DNA from: Streptococcus suis | Lineage (GTDB): Bacteria; Bacillota; Bacilli; Lactobacillales; Streptococcaceae | Direction: 5' to 3' | Assembly (NCBI RefSeq): GCF_019794555.1 | Contig: NZ_JAIMEP010000002.1 | Location: 1-64,000, forward strand | DNA: 64,000 nt | Shown here: one piece after another, positions 8,516-17,707 of the stretch | Layout: the number at the start of each line of letters is the position of its first letter | Position numbering within the stretch: the stretch's first letter is position 1 | Translations under genes and position numbers: made by a program | Notes under the pieces: model-generated | The model's database searches: none | What the model was told of the DNA's origin: nothing | What the model saw: only the letters and a program-made list of their open reading frames with translations

Positions 8516-10588
8516 TTAATTCATAGGATAGAGTGAATTGTATAAATTGATAATATCACGCGTAATCGCCTTAGTCGTCGTAGATGACTGGTCCGTCAAA
8601 TTCGGAAGAACCACCGAAACCGCAATCTGGGGATTATCGCTCGGCGCATAAGCAACAACGTTGGTGTTGATCGCCGTTACCACTTCACCTGAAGGAGTTG
8701 TAGTATAAGTTTCGGCAGTACCAGTCTTGGCACTGATGGTCACGGCCGCACCACGACCGATAGCACTACCTGTATTAAATCGTCCTCCACCATTTACAAG
8801 TTGATAAAATCCTTGACGAAGGAGAGCCATTTCATCAGCTGAAATATTGACTTGATTCATCTCTTTACCAGAAACTGTTTCAATCAAATCTCCCAATCCA
8901 CCTTGGGGATTATTTCCATAGATACCTTCTACAAGATGAGGAGAAATCCTTTTTCCATTATTTGCTACTGTCGCTACATATTGAGCCATCTGCATCGGTG
9001 TATAGTTATCAAACTGTCCAAATGCATTCATAATAAAGTTTGCGGTGGAATATTCTTCTGGTAAGAAACCTGTTGATTCAAGTGGTAAGTCAATTCCTGT
9101 TGACGCACCTAAACCATACTCTGCAAAAGTCGAACGAAGCTTAGTCATGGCATTTGTCAATGTATCGCCATCGTTCAAAAACATATTTGGCGAATAGGTT
9201 TGACCTAATAACCCCAAAGCAATTTTTACCATGTAAACGTTTGAAGAATATTCTAACGCCTGTGTAACATCAATATTAAAACTACCATAGGCCCACCAAG
9301 ATGTAATTGGTGCTGAACCTGCAAAATAAATCGGTTCATCTAATAATACCTGATTTCCTGAGATAATGCCATTCTCCCAACCAGATGAAATAGTTGCACC
9401 CTTGACAATAGAACCTGGTGTAAAGACGCTTGTGATAGTTCCAAGAGCATCTTCTGTTATGCTACCTGCTCCTTTTTCATGACTGTATCCAGACATGGCA
9501 AGCACCGCACCTGTTGAAGGTTCCAATGCGACTGCATAAACTCCTTCCGAGTAAAGTGCACTTCCTGTTGACAACTCACTCTCAAAATATTTTTTTAGAA
9601 TCGCATTGACACCATCTTGAAAGGCCAAATCAATGGTTAGTTTAATATTGTTTCCTTGTTGTCCTTCTTGAACAGTCTGAATACTCTCGACGTTACCATT
9701 TCTATCTAAATTAATTTCTTTCTTCTCTCGTTGACCTTGCAAGACTTCTTCATACTGTTTTTCAAGATAGGCAGTTCCCACGCGGTCATTCGCAGAATAT
9801 CCTTTTGACAAATAATAATCGGCATCCTCAGCTGGTAAACCTGCTTGTTCACTTGTTACAGTACCAATAATTGAGCTAAGTGAAGTATCTAGAATACTCC
9901 GTTGCCAGTTATTTGTAGTTGAGATTCCTTCAAGTTGGTCAGAATTTGCTACAATCAAAGCCACTTGTTCAGCCGTAAGGCTGTCTGTGACAAGATTAAC
10001 TGTTTCAAAATAGGAAGCGGCATTCATCTGAGTAAATAGTTCAATTGCTTTCAACTCTTCATCAGAGTAGTTCAACTGTTCTGGTGTTAAACTAGCAACA
10101 GCATTTGTATAAATCTCTGACTCACTTAAATAATTGCCGTCTGCATCATAGCGCTGATCATCCGGAAGGTTGCTCACTACTTCCTTGTATACATCTTGAT
10201 CAGCTAGATAATAATCAGCTTTATCCCGATCTGAAACACTAACATCCGAAACTGTGACCCATTGAAGTAAATTTTTAGCAACTTGCTTCATTTCCTCAGC
10301 AGTCATTTTATTAGAGCGAGTAAAGGACACTACTTGTTGTATCTGATTTTCAACCAAAGGCTTTCCTTTAGCATCGTAAATCAGTCCTCGAACAGAACTT
10401 TTAGTGACTACTTTCTGACTAGCAGTTGCTAATTTATTACTATAAAAATCATGATTCACAATCTGCATATCTGCCAACCGGACAATCAGCACTGTAAATA
10501 ATAAAATGACGACTCCAAATAAAATATTTAATCGAATTGGAATCATATTTCTTGCATTACCAGTTGATTGATGATTCTTTTTTTTCAA
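8516..10588 (-). CDS. pbp2B: Class B penicillin-binding protein 2b (transpeptidase)
   Basis: This is the peripheral cell-wall transpeptidase. The 690-residue protein has a membrane anchor (residues ~17-40), a PBP dimerisation domain, and a transpeptidase domain with active-site SIVK (Ser393, Lys396), SSN (448-450) and KTG (621-623). The best start is TTG at 10588, preceded by GAGG at 8-nt spacing. The first in-frame ATG is 14 codons later. Residues Thr478 and Glu511-Glu512-Tyr513-Ser514 match, with a one-residue offset, substitutions reported in penicillin-nonsusceptible S. suis. An extended -10 TGGTATAAT lies at 10621-10629. Confidence 0.95.
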   Translation of the reverse strand: MKKKNHQSTGNARNMIPIRLNILFGVVILLFTVLIVRLADMQIVNHDFYSNKLATASQKVVTKSSVRGLIYDAKGKPLVENQIQQVVSFTRSNKMTAEEMKQVAKNLLQWVTVSDVSVSDRDKADYYLADQDVYKEVVSNLPDDQRYDADGNYLSESEIYTNAVASLTPEQLNYSDEELKAIELFTQMNAASYFETVNLVTDSLTAEQVALIVANSDQLEGISTTNNWQRSILDTSLSSIIGTVTSEQAGLPAEDADYYLSKGYSANDRVGTAYLEKQYEEVLQGQREKKEINLDRNGNVESIQTVQEGQQGNNIKLTIDLAFQDGVNAILKKYFESELSTGSALYSEGVYAVALEPSTGAVLAMSGYSHEKGAGSITEDALGTITSVFTPGSIVKGATISSGWENGIISGNQVLLDEPIYFAGSAPITSWWAYGSFNIDVTQALEYSSNVYMVKIALGLLGQTYSPNMFLNDGDTLTNAMTKLRSTFAEYGLGASTGIDLPLESTGFLPEEYSTANFIMNAFGQFDNYTPMQMAQYVATVANNGKRISPHLVEGIYGNNPQGGLGDLIETVSGKEMNQVNISADEMALLRQGFYQLVNGGGRFNTGSAIGRGAAVTISAKTGTAETYTTTPSGEVVTAINTNVVAYAPSDNPQIAVSVVLPNLTDQSSTTTKAITRDIINLYNSLYPMN

Positions 10589-10620
10589 AAGACAAACCTC
10601 ATTCTAGAAATATTCTTCTT

Positions 10621-10629
10621 ATTATACCA
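10621..10629 (-). promoter_or_regulatory. Extended -10 promoter of pbp2B
   Basis: TGGTATAAT on the minus strand, about 32 nt before the TTG start. No good -35 is visible, as is common with TGn extended -10 elements. A CodY-like sequence (12 of 15 consensus positions) lies at 10660-10674, but AT-rich chance matches are likely. Confidence 0.55.
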
Positions 10630-10679
10630 CAGGCAAAAAATATTTTTTAGACAGAGCCTCCTTTTCAGAAAATATTTTC

Positions 10680-12065
10680 TTATGATTTCTTCACGAGACA
10701 AGCTTGCACTATCTCCCATTGACTGTGAACAGATGTTTCCACAAACTGTTGATCATGGGAAACCAAGAGGACACTTCCTTCATATTCCTTCAAGAATGTT
10801 TCCAAAGCTTCAATAGCTGCCATATCTAGAAAATTTGTCGGTTCATCTAATATCAAAAGATTTGCATCCGCCAACAATACCTTAGCTAAGGAGAGACGAA
10901 CACGCTCACCACCAGACAGATTTGCTACCTTCTGCTGAGCCTTATCGTAAGAAAGTCCTAACATACCTAATAAATTGAGAATCGTCATCTTATCTTGAAG
11001 AGAGGTACAACTAACATTTTCAAAAGCAGTCTTTTCTTCATCAAGGTTTATCAAATCCTGTGCAAAATAAGCAATTTTTAACTTAGGATTATAATAGCCT
11101 GCCAATTCTTTCCTTAATAATTTTCGGACAAAACTGGTCTTTCCAGAACCATTCGCCCCCACTAAGGCTAACTTCTCTCCAAACGTCATCCCTATCTGAG
11201 GGAAATCAAATAGATACACTTCATCCACAAAAACTTGACCTGCTTGCAAAAGAAATAGTCTGTGTAAATCAGTATCTAAGGCCCCTTTTGATTCCATTTT
11301 AATATGAGCCTCCCTTCTGGGCTGACTAACCTTTTCCAACCTCTCAATCCTTTTCTCTAACTGTTTAGCAGACTTAGCCATTGACTTGGATTGACTATCA
11401 TAGGAACCCATCATAGCACTGACTTTCCACTCAGACGATGAAACACCTTTCTTTCTCTTCCCCATCTTCTGAGCCTTGACCTGACGCTCTTGTTGGGCTT
11501 TTTTTAGTTGAGTGACTTTTTTCTGATAGGCTTCATAGGCCTCCTGCTGCCCTTCTCGCCTAGCCCGGCGACTTTCTACAAACGCCTCATAATTCCCTGT
11601 ATAGACCTGAATACTTCCTTCTTCTAAATGCCAAATGTGACTGGCTATTTGATTGAGAAAATGCCGATCATGACTAACAACTAGTAGACTACCTCGATAG
11701 CGTTTGATTTGTTTGATTAGCTTTTCCTGGTGTTCTTGGTCTAGATTAGCTGTCGGCTCATCCAGGATTAACAACTGCGGTCTTTGGGCAAAAGCCTCTT
11801 GAATAGACTTCCAAACCTGTTCCCCACCTGAAAGCGAGCTCCTTTCCTGTAACTGGGGTACATAGGCCCAGTCTGCTTTTACCTCAATTTGACCGACAAA
11901 ATCCCTATCCAGTCCTAGTAAGATTTTCAAAAAAGTAGACTTGCCAACACCATTATTTCCAACCAAACCAACCTTTTGACCAGCTTGAAGGCTCAACTGC
12001 TGGATTGTAAACAAACTACGTCCCGCAAATTCCTTCTCTAATTGAATACATTTTATCATTTCCAT
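10680..12065 (-). CDS. ABC-F family ATPase (ribosome protection type)
   Basis: The 461-residue protein has two ABC cassettes in one chain and no membrane segment: Walker A GNNGVGKS near residue 37 and GANGSGKT in the second half, two LSGGE signatures and two LILDEPT Walker B motifs. They are joined by a charged linker (residues ~170-250). The first cassette is short, as in the antibiotic-resistance ABC-F group (Msr/Lsa/Vga). Such proteins displace antibiotics from the ribosome. The leader at 12068-12297 has a tiny uORF and an attenuator, which supports drug-inducible expression. Which drug, if any, is unknown. The start at 12065 follows GAGGTCTAT. It may instead be a housekeeping ABC-F factor. 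Confidence 0.8.
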   Translation of the reverse strand: MEMIKCIQLEKEFAGRSLFTIQQLSLQAGQKVGLVGNNGVGKSTFLKILLGLDRDFVGQIEVKADWAYVPQLQERSSLSGGEQVWKSIQEAFAQRPQLLILDEPTANLDQEHQEKLIKQIKRYRGSLLVVSHDRHFLNQIASHIWHLEEGSIQVYTGNYEAFVESRRARREGQQEAYEAYQKKVTQLKKAQQERQVKAQKMGKRKKGVSSSEWKVSAMMGSYDSQSKSMAKSAKQLEKRIERLEKVSQPRREAHIKMESKGALDTDLHRLFLLQAGQVFVDEVYLFDFPQIGMTFGEKLALVGANGSGKTSFVRKLLRKELAGYYNPKLKIAYFAQDLINLDEEKTAFENVSCTSLQDKMTILNLLGMLGLSYDKAQQKVANLSGGERVRLSLAKVLLADANLLILDEPTNFLDMAAIEALETFLKEYEGSVLLVSHDQQFVETSVHSQWEIVQACLVKKS

Positions 12066-12087
12066 ATAGACCTCTTTTCTTCACAAA

Positions 12088-12181
12088 AAGGGCTTCTATT
12101 CTTCAAAAAATGACACAAGAAAAAAGCCATGCAAAACATGACCTTTCCCTATGGAAAAAGTCACATGAATAGTAAGCCCTT
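12088..12181 (-). terminator. Attenuator-type hairpin in the ABC-F leader
   Basis: On the minus strand AAGGGCTTACTATTC (12167-12181) pairs with GAATAGAAGCCCTT (12088-12101), which is followed by a T run (CCCTTTTTGTG). Inside lie smaller hairpins (GACTTTTTCC/GGAAAGGTC at 12140-12162). It sits about 20 nt before the ABC-F SD and can act as a premature terminator. Confidence 0.7.
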
Positions 12182-12255
12182 ATGAGCAGTCTTATCCCTT
12201 GTATTCTCGGTTAATATAACCTCACTACAATTTTTAAGAATGACTAATAACTAGC

Positions 12256-12267
12256 TTAATTATTCAT
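12256..12267 (-). CDS. Leader micro-ORF Met-Asn-Asn-stop upstream of the ABC-F gene
   Basis: ATG AAT AAT TAA preceded by a clear SD (GAGGTGA, 9 nt from AGG to ATG). It is the first translatable unit of the leader, about 30 nt after the promoter and upstream of the attenuator hairpin. Such minimal leader peptides are typical of ribosome-stalling antibiotic attenuators. Translation is not proven. Confidence 0.55.
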   Translation of the reverse strand: MNN

Positions 12268-12297
12268 GTAACTTCACCTCACGTATTTTATATATTT

Positions 12298-12326
12298 ATT
12301 CTAAACAAGTTCAATGAATTTGTCAA
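12298..12326 (-). promoter_or_regulatory. Strong sigma-A promoter of the ABC-F leader
   Basis: TTGACA (12321-12326), exactly 17 nt, TAGAAT (12298-12303) on the minus strand. The -35 overlaps the stop codon of walJ, so the ABC-F unit is transcribed independently of the wal operon. Confidence 0.8.
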
Positions 12327-13126
12327 ATCTTGGTCAAGACAGTCGCCGTATCTGGCGAAGTATCATAAATTTGAAAATCTGTACCAACACCTAAATCAGC
12401 TTGTGCCAATTGGTTAACCATGGTCATGTGAGCCAGTTCCTTGATATTATTTTCCTTTGATAAATGCCCTAAGTAAATCTTCTTGGTCCGATTTCCGAGC
12501 GAACGAATCATGGCATCTGCACCATCTTCGTTACAAAGATGCCCTTTATCCGACAAAATCCGTTGCTTCAAATTCCAAGAATAGGAACCCGAACGCAGGA
12601 TTTCAACATCATGATTGGATTCAATCAAATAGGCATCTGCATTTTCCACAATACCCACCATGCGGTCACTGACATAACCAGTATCCGTCAACATAACAAA
12701 GGATTTATCATCCTTCATAAAGCGGTAGAACTGCGGACAAGCGGCATCGTGACTAACACCAAATGACTCAATATCCAAGTCTCCAAAAGTCTTCATAGCA
12801 CCCAATTCGAAGATATGTTTTTGCGCCACATCAATCTTGCCCAATTTGCTCTCCATAGCCTGCCAGGTCAATTCATTGGCATAAATGTCCATCCCATACT
12901 TACGCGCTAACACACCTATGCCATGGATATGATCACTATGCTCATGGGTGACTAATATGGCATCAATATCCTCTGGTTTTCGGTCAATTTCTGCCAAAAG
13001 GCTGGTGATTTTTTTTCCCGATAAACCTGCATCCACTAAAATTTTCTTTTTATCCGTTTCCAAATAAAAACAATTTCCACTAGACCCTGATGCTAAAATA
13101 CTATAATTAAAACCTGTTCCGATCAT
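12323..13126 (-). CDS. walJ: MBL-fold hydrolase WalJ (VicX/YycJ)
   Basis: This 267-residue metallo-beta-lactamase-fold protein has the metal motif THEHSDHIHG (residues ~60-69), an early Asp/Gly strand (LVDAGLSGKK) and later histidines (FGVSHDAACP, YLGHLSKEN). It is the third gene of the walRKJ operon, where the family affects cell-wall homeostasis and DNA replication timing. The start ATG at 13126 has GGAG 3 nt upstream, overlapping the walK stop region. The substrate is unknown; nuclease-like activity has been proposed for the family. Confidence 0.93.
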   Translation of the reverse strand: MIGTGFNYSILASGSSGNCFYLETDKKKILVDAGLSGKKITSLLAEIDRKPEDIDAILVTHEHSDHIHGIGVLARKYGMDIYANELTWQAMESKLGKIDVAQKHIFELGAMKTFGDLDIESFGVSHDAACPQFYRFMKDDKSFVMLTDTGYVSDRMVGIVENADAYLIESNHDVEILRSGSYSWNLKQRILSDKGHLCNEDGADAMIRSLGNRTKKIYLGHLSKENNIKELAHMTMVNQLAQADLGVGTDFQIYDTSPDTATVLTKI

Positions 13127-13132
13127 ACTCTC

Positions 13133-14482
13133 CTATTCTTCCTCAGCAACCTCTTCCCACTCATCCAGTGCAATATCCTTACTATATGGTAGGACAATCG
13201 TAAATGTCGAACCATGCCCATACTCACTTTTAGCCCAAATGAAACCTTTGTGTTGCTTTACAATCTCTTTTGCAATCGCCAAACCTAAACCAGTGCCACC
13301 TTGGGCTCTCGAACGCGCTTTATCTACTCGATAGAAACGATCAAATATTTTAGGCAAATCAGCTTTAGGAATTCCCAAACCTTCATCTGAAATAGAAATA
13401 ATTAGCTGACTATCTGTCGTTTTCATACTAAAGGTAATGTTTCCCCCATCTGGAGAATACTTGATAGCATTATTCAAAATATTATCCAGTACCTGCGTCA
13501 TCTTATCGGTATCAATTTCAACCCAAATTGGACTAATCTGGTAATCACGAATAATAGCGTAGGTCTTACCAGCATCAGAATTCTTCATCTGATCAAAGCG
13601 ATTCAAGATGAAAGTGACAAAAGCCGTAAAGTTGATTAGCTCTACATCCATCTCTCCAACCTGATTATCAATGCGAGATAAACTTAAAAGATCTGTAATC
13701 ATCCGCATCATCCGGTTGGTTTCATCTAAGGATACCTTGACAAAACTTGGGGCAACCGATTCGGTCAGAGCTCCCTCATCCAAGGCTTCCAAATATGATT
13801 TAACCGAGGTCAACGGTGTACGCAATTCGTGACTGACATTAGAAACAAACAGTCTGCGCTCACGTTCCTCCTTGGCCTGCTCCGTCATATCATGTAGGAC
13901 AACAACCAAACCTGATATGAGACCACTTTCACTCCTAATCGTTGCAAAATTAGCTCGCAAGGTCAGAAATTCTTGATTCTCATTAACTTTTTCTAAGACG
14001 ATTTCAGGAGTTTGGGATAACAACTCCCGCAGACTATATTGGTCTTCAAGTTCTAGAACATCAAGTAAAAAATATTGCTCCTGTTTATGATCTTTTAAGC
14101 CCAGTTGTTTCTGCGCCATATCATTGACCATGATAATTCGACCAATACGATCTGTAGCAATTACTCCATCACTCATGTAGGAAAGAATGGAACTGAGACG
14201 GATTTTTTCTTGTTCTAGATGATCGTGCGTTAAGCGGATTACTTCTGACAAATCATTCAGTGAATTTGCCATTTCAGTAATCTCTGGACTTCCTCGCAAA
14301 TCCAATACATCAGAGTAATTACCATCTATCAAGGCGCCAACCTTTTTATTGAGTAATTGTATCTGTTTATTGTCACGATAGTTTTCTATCAACAATACTG
14401 TCAACGCAATTAGAAAGCCAATCAAAATAACAACAAACCAAAATTCAGCTGTTGTAATTAGATAGCGTAATTGATTAATCAT
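13133..14482 (-). CDS. walK: Sensor histidine kinase WalK (VicK)
   Basis: The 449-residue kinase has the streptococcal architecture: one N-terminal membrane helix (residues ~13-32) with almost no extracellular part, then HAMP (~35-85), PAS (~95-200), HisKA with phospho-accepting His218 in [12 protein letters not shown], and an HATPase domain ([29 protein letters not shown]). It controls cell-wall hydrolases together with WalR. The start overlaps the walR stop by 8 bases, showing translational coupling. Confidence 0.97.
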   Translation of the reverse strand: MINQLRYLITTAEFWFVVILIGFLIALTVLLIENYRDNKQIQLLNKKVGALIDGNYSDVLDLRGSPEITEMANSLNDLSEVIRLTHDHLEQEKIRLSSILSYMSDGVIATDRIGRIIMVNDMAQKQLGLKDHKQEQYFLLDVLELEDQYSLRELLSQTPEIVLEKVNENQEFLTLRANFATIRSESGLISGLVVVLHDMTEQAKEERERRLFVSNVSHELRTPLTSVKSYLEALDEGALTESVAPSFVKVSLDETNRMMRMITDLLSLSRIDNQVGEMDVELINFTAFVTFILNRFDQMKNSDAGKTYAIIRDYQISPIWVEIDTDKMTQVLDNILNNAIKYSPDGGNITFSMKTTDSQLIISISDEGLGIPKADLPKIFDRFYRVDKARSRAQGGTGLGLAIAKEIVKQHKGFIWAKSEYGHGSTFTIVLPYSKDIALDEWEEVAEEE

Positions 14483-15179
14483 AAGCTTTTATAAAATAAC
14501 CTACTCCCCTGCGTGTCAAGATGTATTCCGGACGACTTGGAGTGTCTTCAATTTTTTCACGCAAGCGTCGTACTGTCACATCCACAGTACGTACATCTCC
14601 AAAATAATCATATCCCCAAACAGTCTCAAGTAGATGCTCTCGCGTCATGACTTGCCCAATGTGCTTGGCCAAATGATACAATAATTCAAATTCACGGTGT
14701 GTTAGTTCAAGTTCTTTTCCATGTTTCTTAGCTACAAAAGCATCTGGAACAATTACCAAATCACCGATTACCAATTCTGGAGTACCAGATGATTCAACTG
14801 CTCCTTGCGTCTCAGCCAATTCACTTCGACGAAGAAGAGCTTTTACACGCGCCTGTAATTCACGGTTTGAGAATGGCTTTGTCACATAGTCATCCGCACC
14901 AATTTCAAGTCCAATAACTTTATCAAACTCACTATCTTTAGCTGACAACATTAAAATAGGAACATTACTTGTTTTTCGAATCGTCCGTGCTACTTCTAAT
15001 CCATCTATTTCTGGTAGCATTAAATCTAAAATAACAATATCTGGAAACTCTGCTTCAAAAATATCAAGCGCCTCACGTCCATCAAACGCAGTGACTACCT
15101 CATATCCTTCACGTGTCATATTGAACTTAATAATATCCGAGATTGGTTTCTCATCATCAACAATTAAAATTTTCTTCAT
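14475..15179 (-). CDS. walR: Response regulator WalR (VicR)
   Basis: This is an OmpR-type regulator of 234 residues. The receiver domain has acidic pair DD (8-9), phosphorylation site Asp52 ([11 protein letters not shown]) and conserved Lys (VTKPF). The C-terminal winged helix ends with [13 protein letters not shown] and RRGVGY. It is the essential regulator of cell-wall turnover genes. It is the first gene of walRKJ, divergent from the amino-acid ABC importer. ATG at 15179 follows AAAGGTAATAAAA. Confidence 0.98.
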   Translation of the reverse strand: MKKILIVDDEKPISDIIKFNMTREGYEVVTAFDGREALDIFEAEFPDIVILDLMLPEIDGLEVARTIRKTSNVPILMLSAKDSEFDKVIGLEIGADDYVTKPFSNRELQARVKALLRRSELAETQGAVESSGTPELVIGDLVIVPDAFVAKKHGKELELTHREFELLYHLAKHIGQVMTREHLLETVWGYDYFGDVRTVDVTVRRLREKIEDTPSRPEYILTRRGVGYFIKAYD

Positions 15180-15290
15180 TTTTTATTACCTTTATAATCT
15201 TTTATCTATTATATCAAACTTATTTAAAAATTTCATTTTACAAGATATGCACATAATTTTATGTTACGTTTTATGACATGTCATTTATTA

Positions 15291-15335
15291 AATTGTCTGA
15301 ATTTACTTGACATTTAATGATTGCAATGATATGAT
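15291..15335 (+). promoter_or_regulatory. Promoter of the amino-acid importer, with possible CodY box
   Basis: TTGACA (15307-15312), 17 nt, TATGAT (15330-15335) gives a near-consensus promoter. Immediately upstream, 15291-15305 matches the CodY consensus at 11 of 15 positions. CodY control of amino-acid uptake would make sense, but the match is only moderate. A 12-bp perfect palindrome (ATGACATGTCAT, 15273-15284) lies further upstream toward walR. Confidence 0.65.
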
Positions 15336-15369
15336 GCTAATACCCTATTTTTTCTTGAAGGAGATACTT

Positions 15370-16131
15370 ATGGCATTAGTAGATTTTAAAAATGTAAATA
15401 AATACTACGGCGACTACCACGCCTTACGCAATATAAACTTGGAATTTGAACCTGGACAGGTTGTCGTATTGCTCGGACCATCTGGTTCAGGAAAATCGAC
15501 ACTCATCCGAACTATCAATGGTTTAGAAGCAATTGATGAAGGTCAATTGGTCGTCAATGGTCATGATATTTCTTCTACGTCCATCAAAGAATTAGTTGCC
15601 TTACGTAAAGAAGTCGGCATGGTCTTCCAGCATTTTAATCTCTATCCACACAAGACAGTTTTAGAAAATGTTACCCTAGCTCCGACAAAGGTCTTAGGTA
15701 TTGATAAGGCAACTGCTGAAAAAACTGCTCAAAAATACCTCGAGTTTGTTAACCTTTGGGATAGAAAAGATTCCTATCCTGCTATGCTATCTGGCGGACA
15801 AAAACAACGTGTCGCAATTGCACGTGGATTGGCTATGCAACCTGAACTTTTGTTGTTTGATGAACCAACTTCTGCCCTCGATCCAGAAACCATCGGTGAT
15901 GTTTTAGCGGTCATGCAAAAATTAGCGCGAGATGGGATGAACATGATTGTTGTAACGCATGAAATGGGCTTTGCACGTGAGGTTGCTGACCGTATTATCT
16001 TTATGGCTGAGGGAGAGGTTTTAGTAGACACGACCGATGTCAATGGATTCTTTGAAAACCCAACCGAACCAAGAGCTAAGCAATTCCTCAGTAAGATCAT
16101 CAACCACGAATCTGATAAGGTAAAGTTATAG
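15370..16131 (+). CDS. Polar amino-acid ABC importer, ATP-binding protein (GlnQ-like)
   Basis: This 253-residue ATPase energises uptake through the two permeases encoded downstream. It shows Walker A GPSGSGKST, signature LSGGQKQRVAIARG, Walker B LLLFDEPTSALDPE and the switch histidine VVTHEMGFA, all typical of the GlnQ/HisP subfamily. The frame is open 21 codons upstream, but ATG at 15370 has GAAGGAGATACTT in front and gives the usual N-terminus. First gene of a four-gene operon. The substrate is probably glutamine/glutamate or a related amino acid. Confidence 0.93.
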   Translation: MALVDFKNVNKYYGDYHALRNINLEFEPGQVVVLLGPSGSGKSTLIRTINGLEAIDEGQLVVNGHDISSTSIKELVALRKEVGMVFQHFNLYPHKTVLENVTLAPTKVLGIDKATAEKTAQKYLEFVNLWDRKDSYPAMLSGGQKQRVAIARGLAMQPELLLFDEPTSALDPETIGDVLAVMQKLARDGMNMIVVTHEMGFAREVADRIIFMAEGEVLVDTTDVNGFFENPTEPRAKQFLSKIINHESDKVKL

Positions 16132-16140
16132 GAGGTACCT

Positions 16141-16980
16141 ATGAAAAAGAAGAATCGTACTCTCTTTCTGACATTTCCACTACTAGTCCTAGTAGCCATA
16201 CTCCTATTCATAGTTAAACAGCCCATTGCGCAAACAGATACCCCTACAGAATTATCGAACAGTGACCAAGTTCAGGCAATAATCGAGAGAGGTGTTCTCC
16301 GAGTTGGTGTCAAACAGGATGTCCCAAACTTCGGTTACAAAAATCCTGATACGAATAAATTTGAAGGTATGGAGATTGATATCGCACGGAAGGTTGCAGA
16401 TGAACTCGGCGTTGATATTGAATTCACACCTGTTACAGCACAAACTCGTGGCCCCCTACTTGATAATGGTCAAGTAGATTTGGTCATCGCAACCTTCACC
16501 ATCACAGATGAACGCAAGTTACTCTACAATTTCACAACTCCTTACTACACAGATGCCGTTGGCTTCTTGGTCAATAAGGATAGTGGAATTAAGACCTTTA
16601 CCGACCTAAATGGAAAGACAATCGGAGTAGCTCAGGGTTCCATTACACGTACTCTCATCTCTGAACTAGCAGACAAATATGGTATCTCTGTCAATTTTGC
16701 AGAGCTTGGTTCTTATCCAGAACTCTCTGTCTCGCTACGTGCTCACCGTACAGACGCATTTTCAGTAGACCAATCTATCCTTTCTGGGTATATCAGTTCG
16801 AAATCTGAATTAATGGACTTTAGCTTCTCAGCTTCTGACTATGGGATTGTTACTAAATTATCTAACAAAGACCTTAACGACTACTTAAATAATCTCGTAG
16901 AAAAATGGACTGCCGATGGTAGCCTACAAAGCATCTATGATGCCAATGGTCTCAAACCAGTCACAGAAACTGACGAATAG
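16141..16980 (+). CDS. Amino-acid ABC importer, substrate-binding protein (family 3)
   Basis: The 279-residue solute-binding protein has the SBP family-3 signature (FEGMEIDIARKVADELG) and the typical two-lobe sequence (VDLVIATFTITDERK). It starts at ATG 16141 behind GGAGGTACCT. A hydrophobic segment (residues ~9-25) is followed by KQPIAQ, with no lipobox cysteine, so it seems to be held by an uncleaved signal anchor or released rather than lipidated. It lies between its ATPase and permease genes. Confidence 0.9.
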   Translation: MKKKNRTLFLTFPLLVLVAILLFIVKQPIAQTDTPTELSNSDQVQAIIERGVLRVGVKQDVPNFGYKNPDTNKFEGMEIDIARKVADELGVDIEFTPVTAQTRGPLLDNGQVDLVIATFTITDERKLLYNFTTPYYTDAVGFLVNKDSGIKTFTDLNGKTIGVAQGSITRTLISELADKYGISVNFAELGSYPELSVSLRAHRTDAFSVDQSILSGYISSKSELMDFSFSASDYGIVTKLSNKDLNDYLNNLVEKWTADGSLQSIYDANGLKPVTETDE

Positions 16981-16994
16981 AAAGGTGAAACAAT

Positions 16995-17693
16995 ATGACA
17001 GTTTTAACAACTAGTCCTTACGCTTGGGAGAATTGGGTCAGTTATTTCAAAGATTTTCCAACCTTTTTCCAAGGTTTTCTCTTTACCTTAGCCATTTCTG
17101 TCGGCGCCTTTATCATGGCCATGTTTTTAGGAATTGTCTTTGGTAGTCTCTCTTCAAGTAAAAATAAAATTTTAAAAATCATCGCACGTGTCTATGTTGA
17201 ATACTATCAGAACACGCCGCTTTTGGTTCAGTTCATGATTGTTTATTATGGACTTCCACTGATTTCAAATTATGTTCTCATGCCGTCTATCTACTGGACA
17301 GCTGTTATCTGCGTGGGACTCTATCACGGTGCCTATATCGCAGAGGTCATTCGTGCAGGGATTGAAGCTGTGCCAACTGGGCAAACAGAAGCCGCACTTT
17401 CACAGGGATTTACCCAGGCTGAAACCATGCGGATCATCATCTTGCCACAGGCCATTCCGACCATTCTGCCACCTTTGACCAACCAAGTCGTGAACTTGAT
17501 TAAAAATACTGCCACTGTTGCCATCATCTCAGGAGCTGATATTATGTTTATGACAAAATCTTGGTCCGCTATGAATGCTAACTACATCCCAGCCTTTGCT
17601 GGCGCTGCTTTTCTTTACTTCATCATGTGCTTCCCTGTTGCAAGCTGGGGCCGACGCATTGAAGAAAAGAATAAGTCTGCCTATTCACACTAA
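16995..17693 (+). CDS. Amino-acid ABC importer, permease 1
   Basis: The 232-residue HisM/GlnP-type permease has about five membrane helices. It carries the EAA-like cytoplasmic loop EAALSQGFTQAETMRIIILPQA, which contacts the ATPase. An N-terminal region enters the membrane at about residue 20. GAAAGGTGAAACA precedes ATG 16995. It forms a heterodimer with the next gene product. Confidence 0.92.
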   Translation: MTVLTTSPYAWENWVSYFKDFPTFFQGFLFTLAISVGAFIMAMFLGIVFGSLSSSKNKILKIIARVYVEYYQNTPLLVQFMIVYYGLPLISNYVLMPSIYWTAVICVGLYHGAYIAEVIRAGIEAVPTGQTEAALSQGFTQAETMRIIILPQAIPTILPPLTNQVVNLIKNTATVAIISGADIMFMTKSWSAMNANYIPAFAGAAFLYFIMCFPVASWGRRIEEKNKSAYSH

Positions 17694-17707
17694 TAGGAGG
17701 TTGAAAA

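Noticed and set aside
10660..10674. CodY box upstream of pbp2B
   Set aside because: 12 of 15 matches in very AT-rich sequence; not enough on its own.
15273..15284. 12-bp palindrome ATGACATGTCAT between walR and the importer
   Set aside because: Does not fit the WalR direct-repeat motif; no known regulator matched, so left as a note only.
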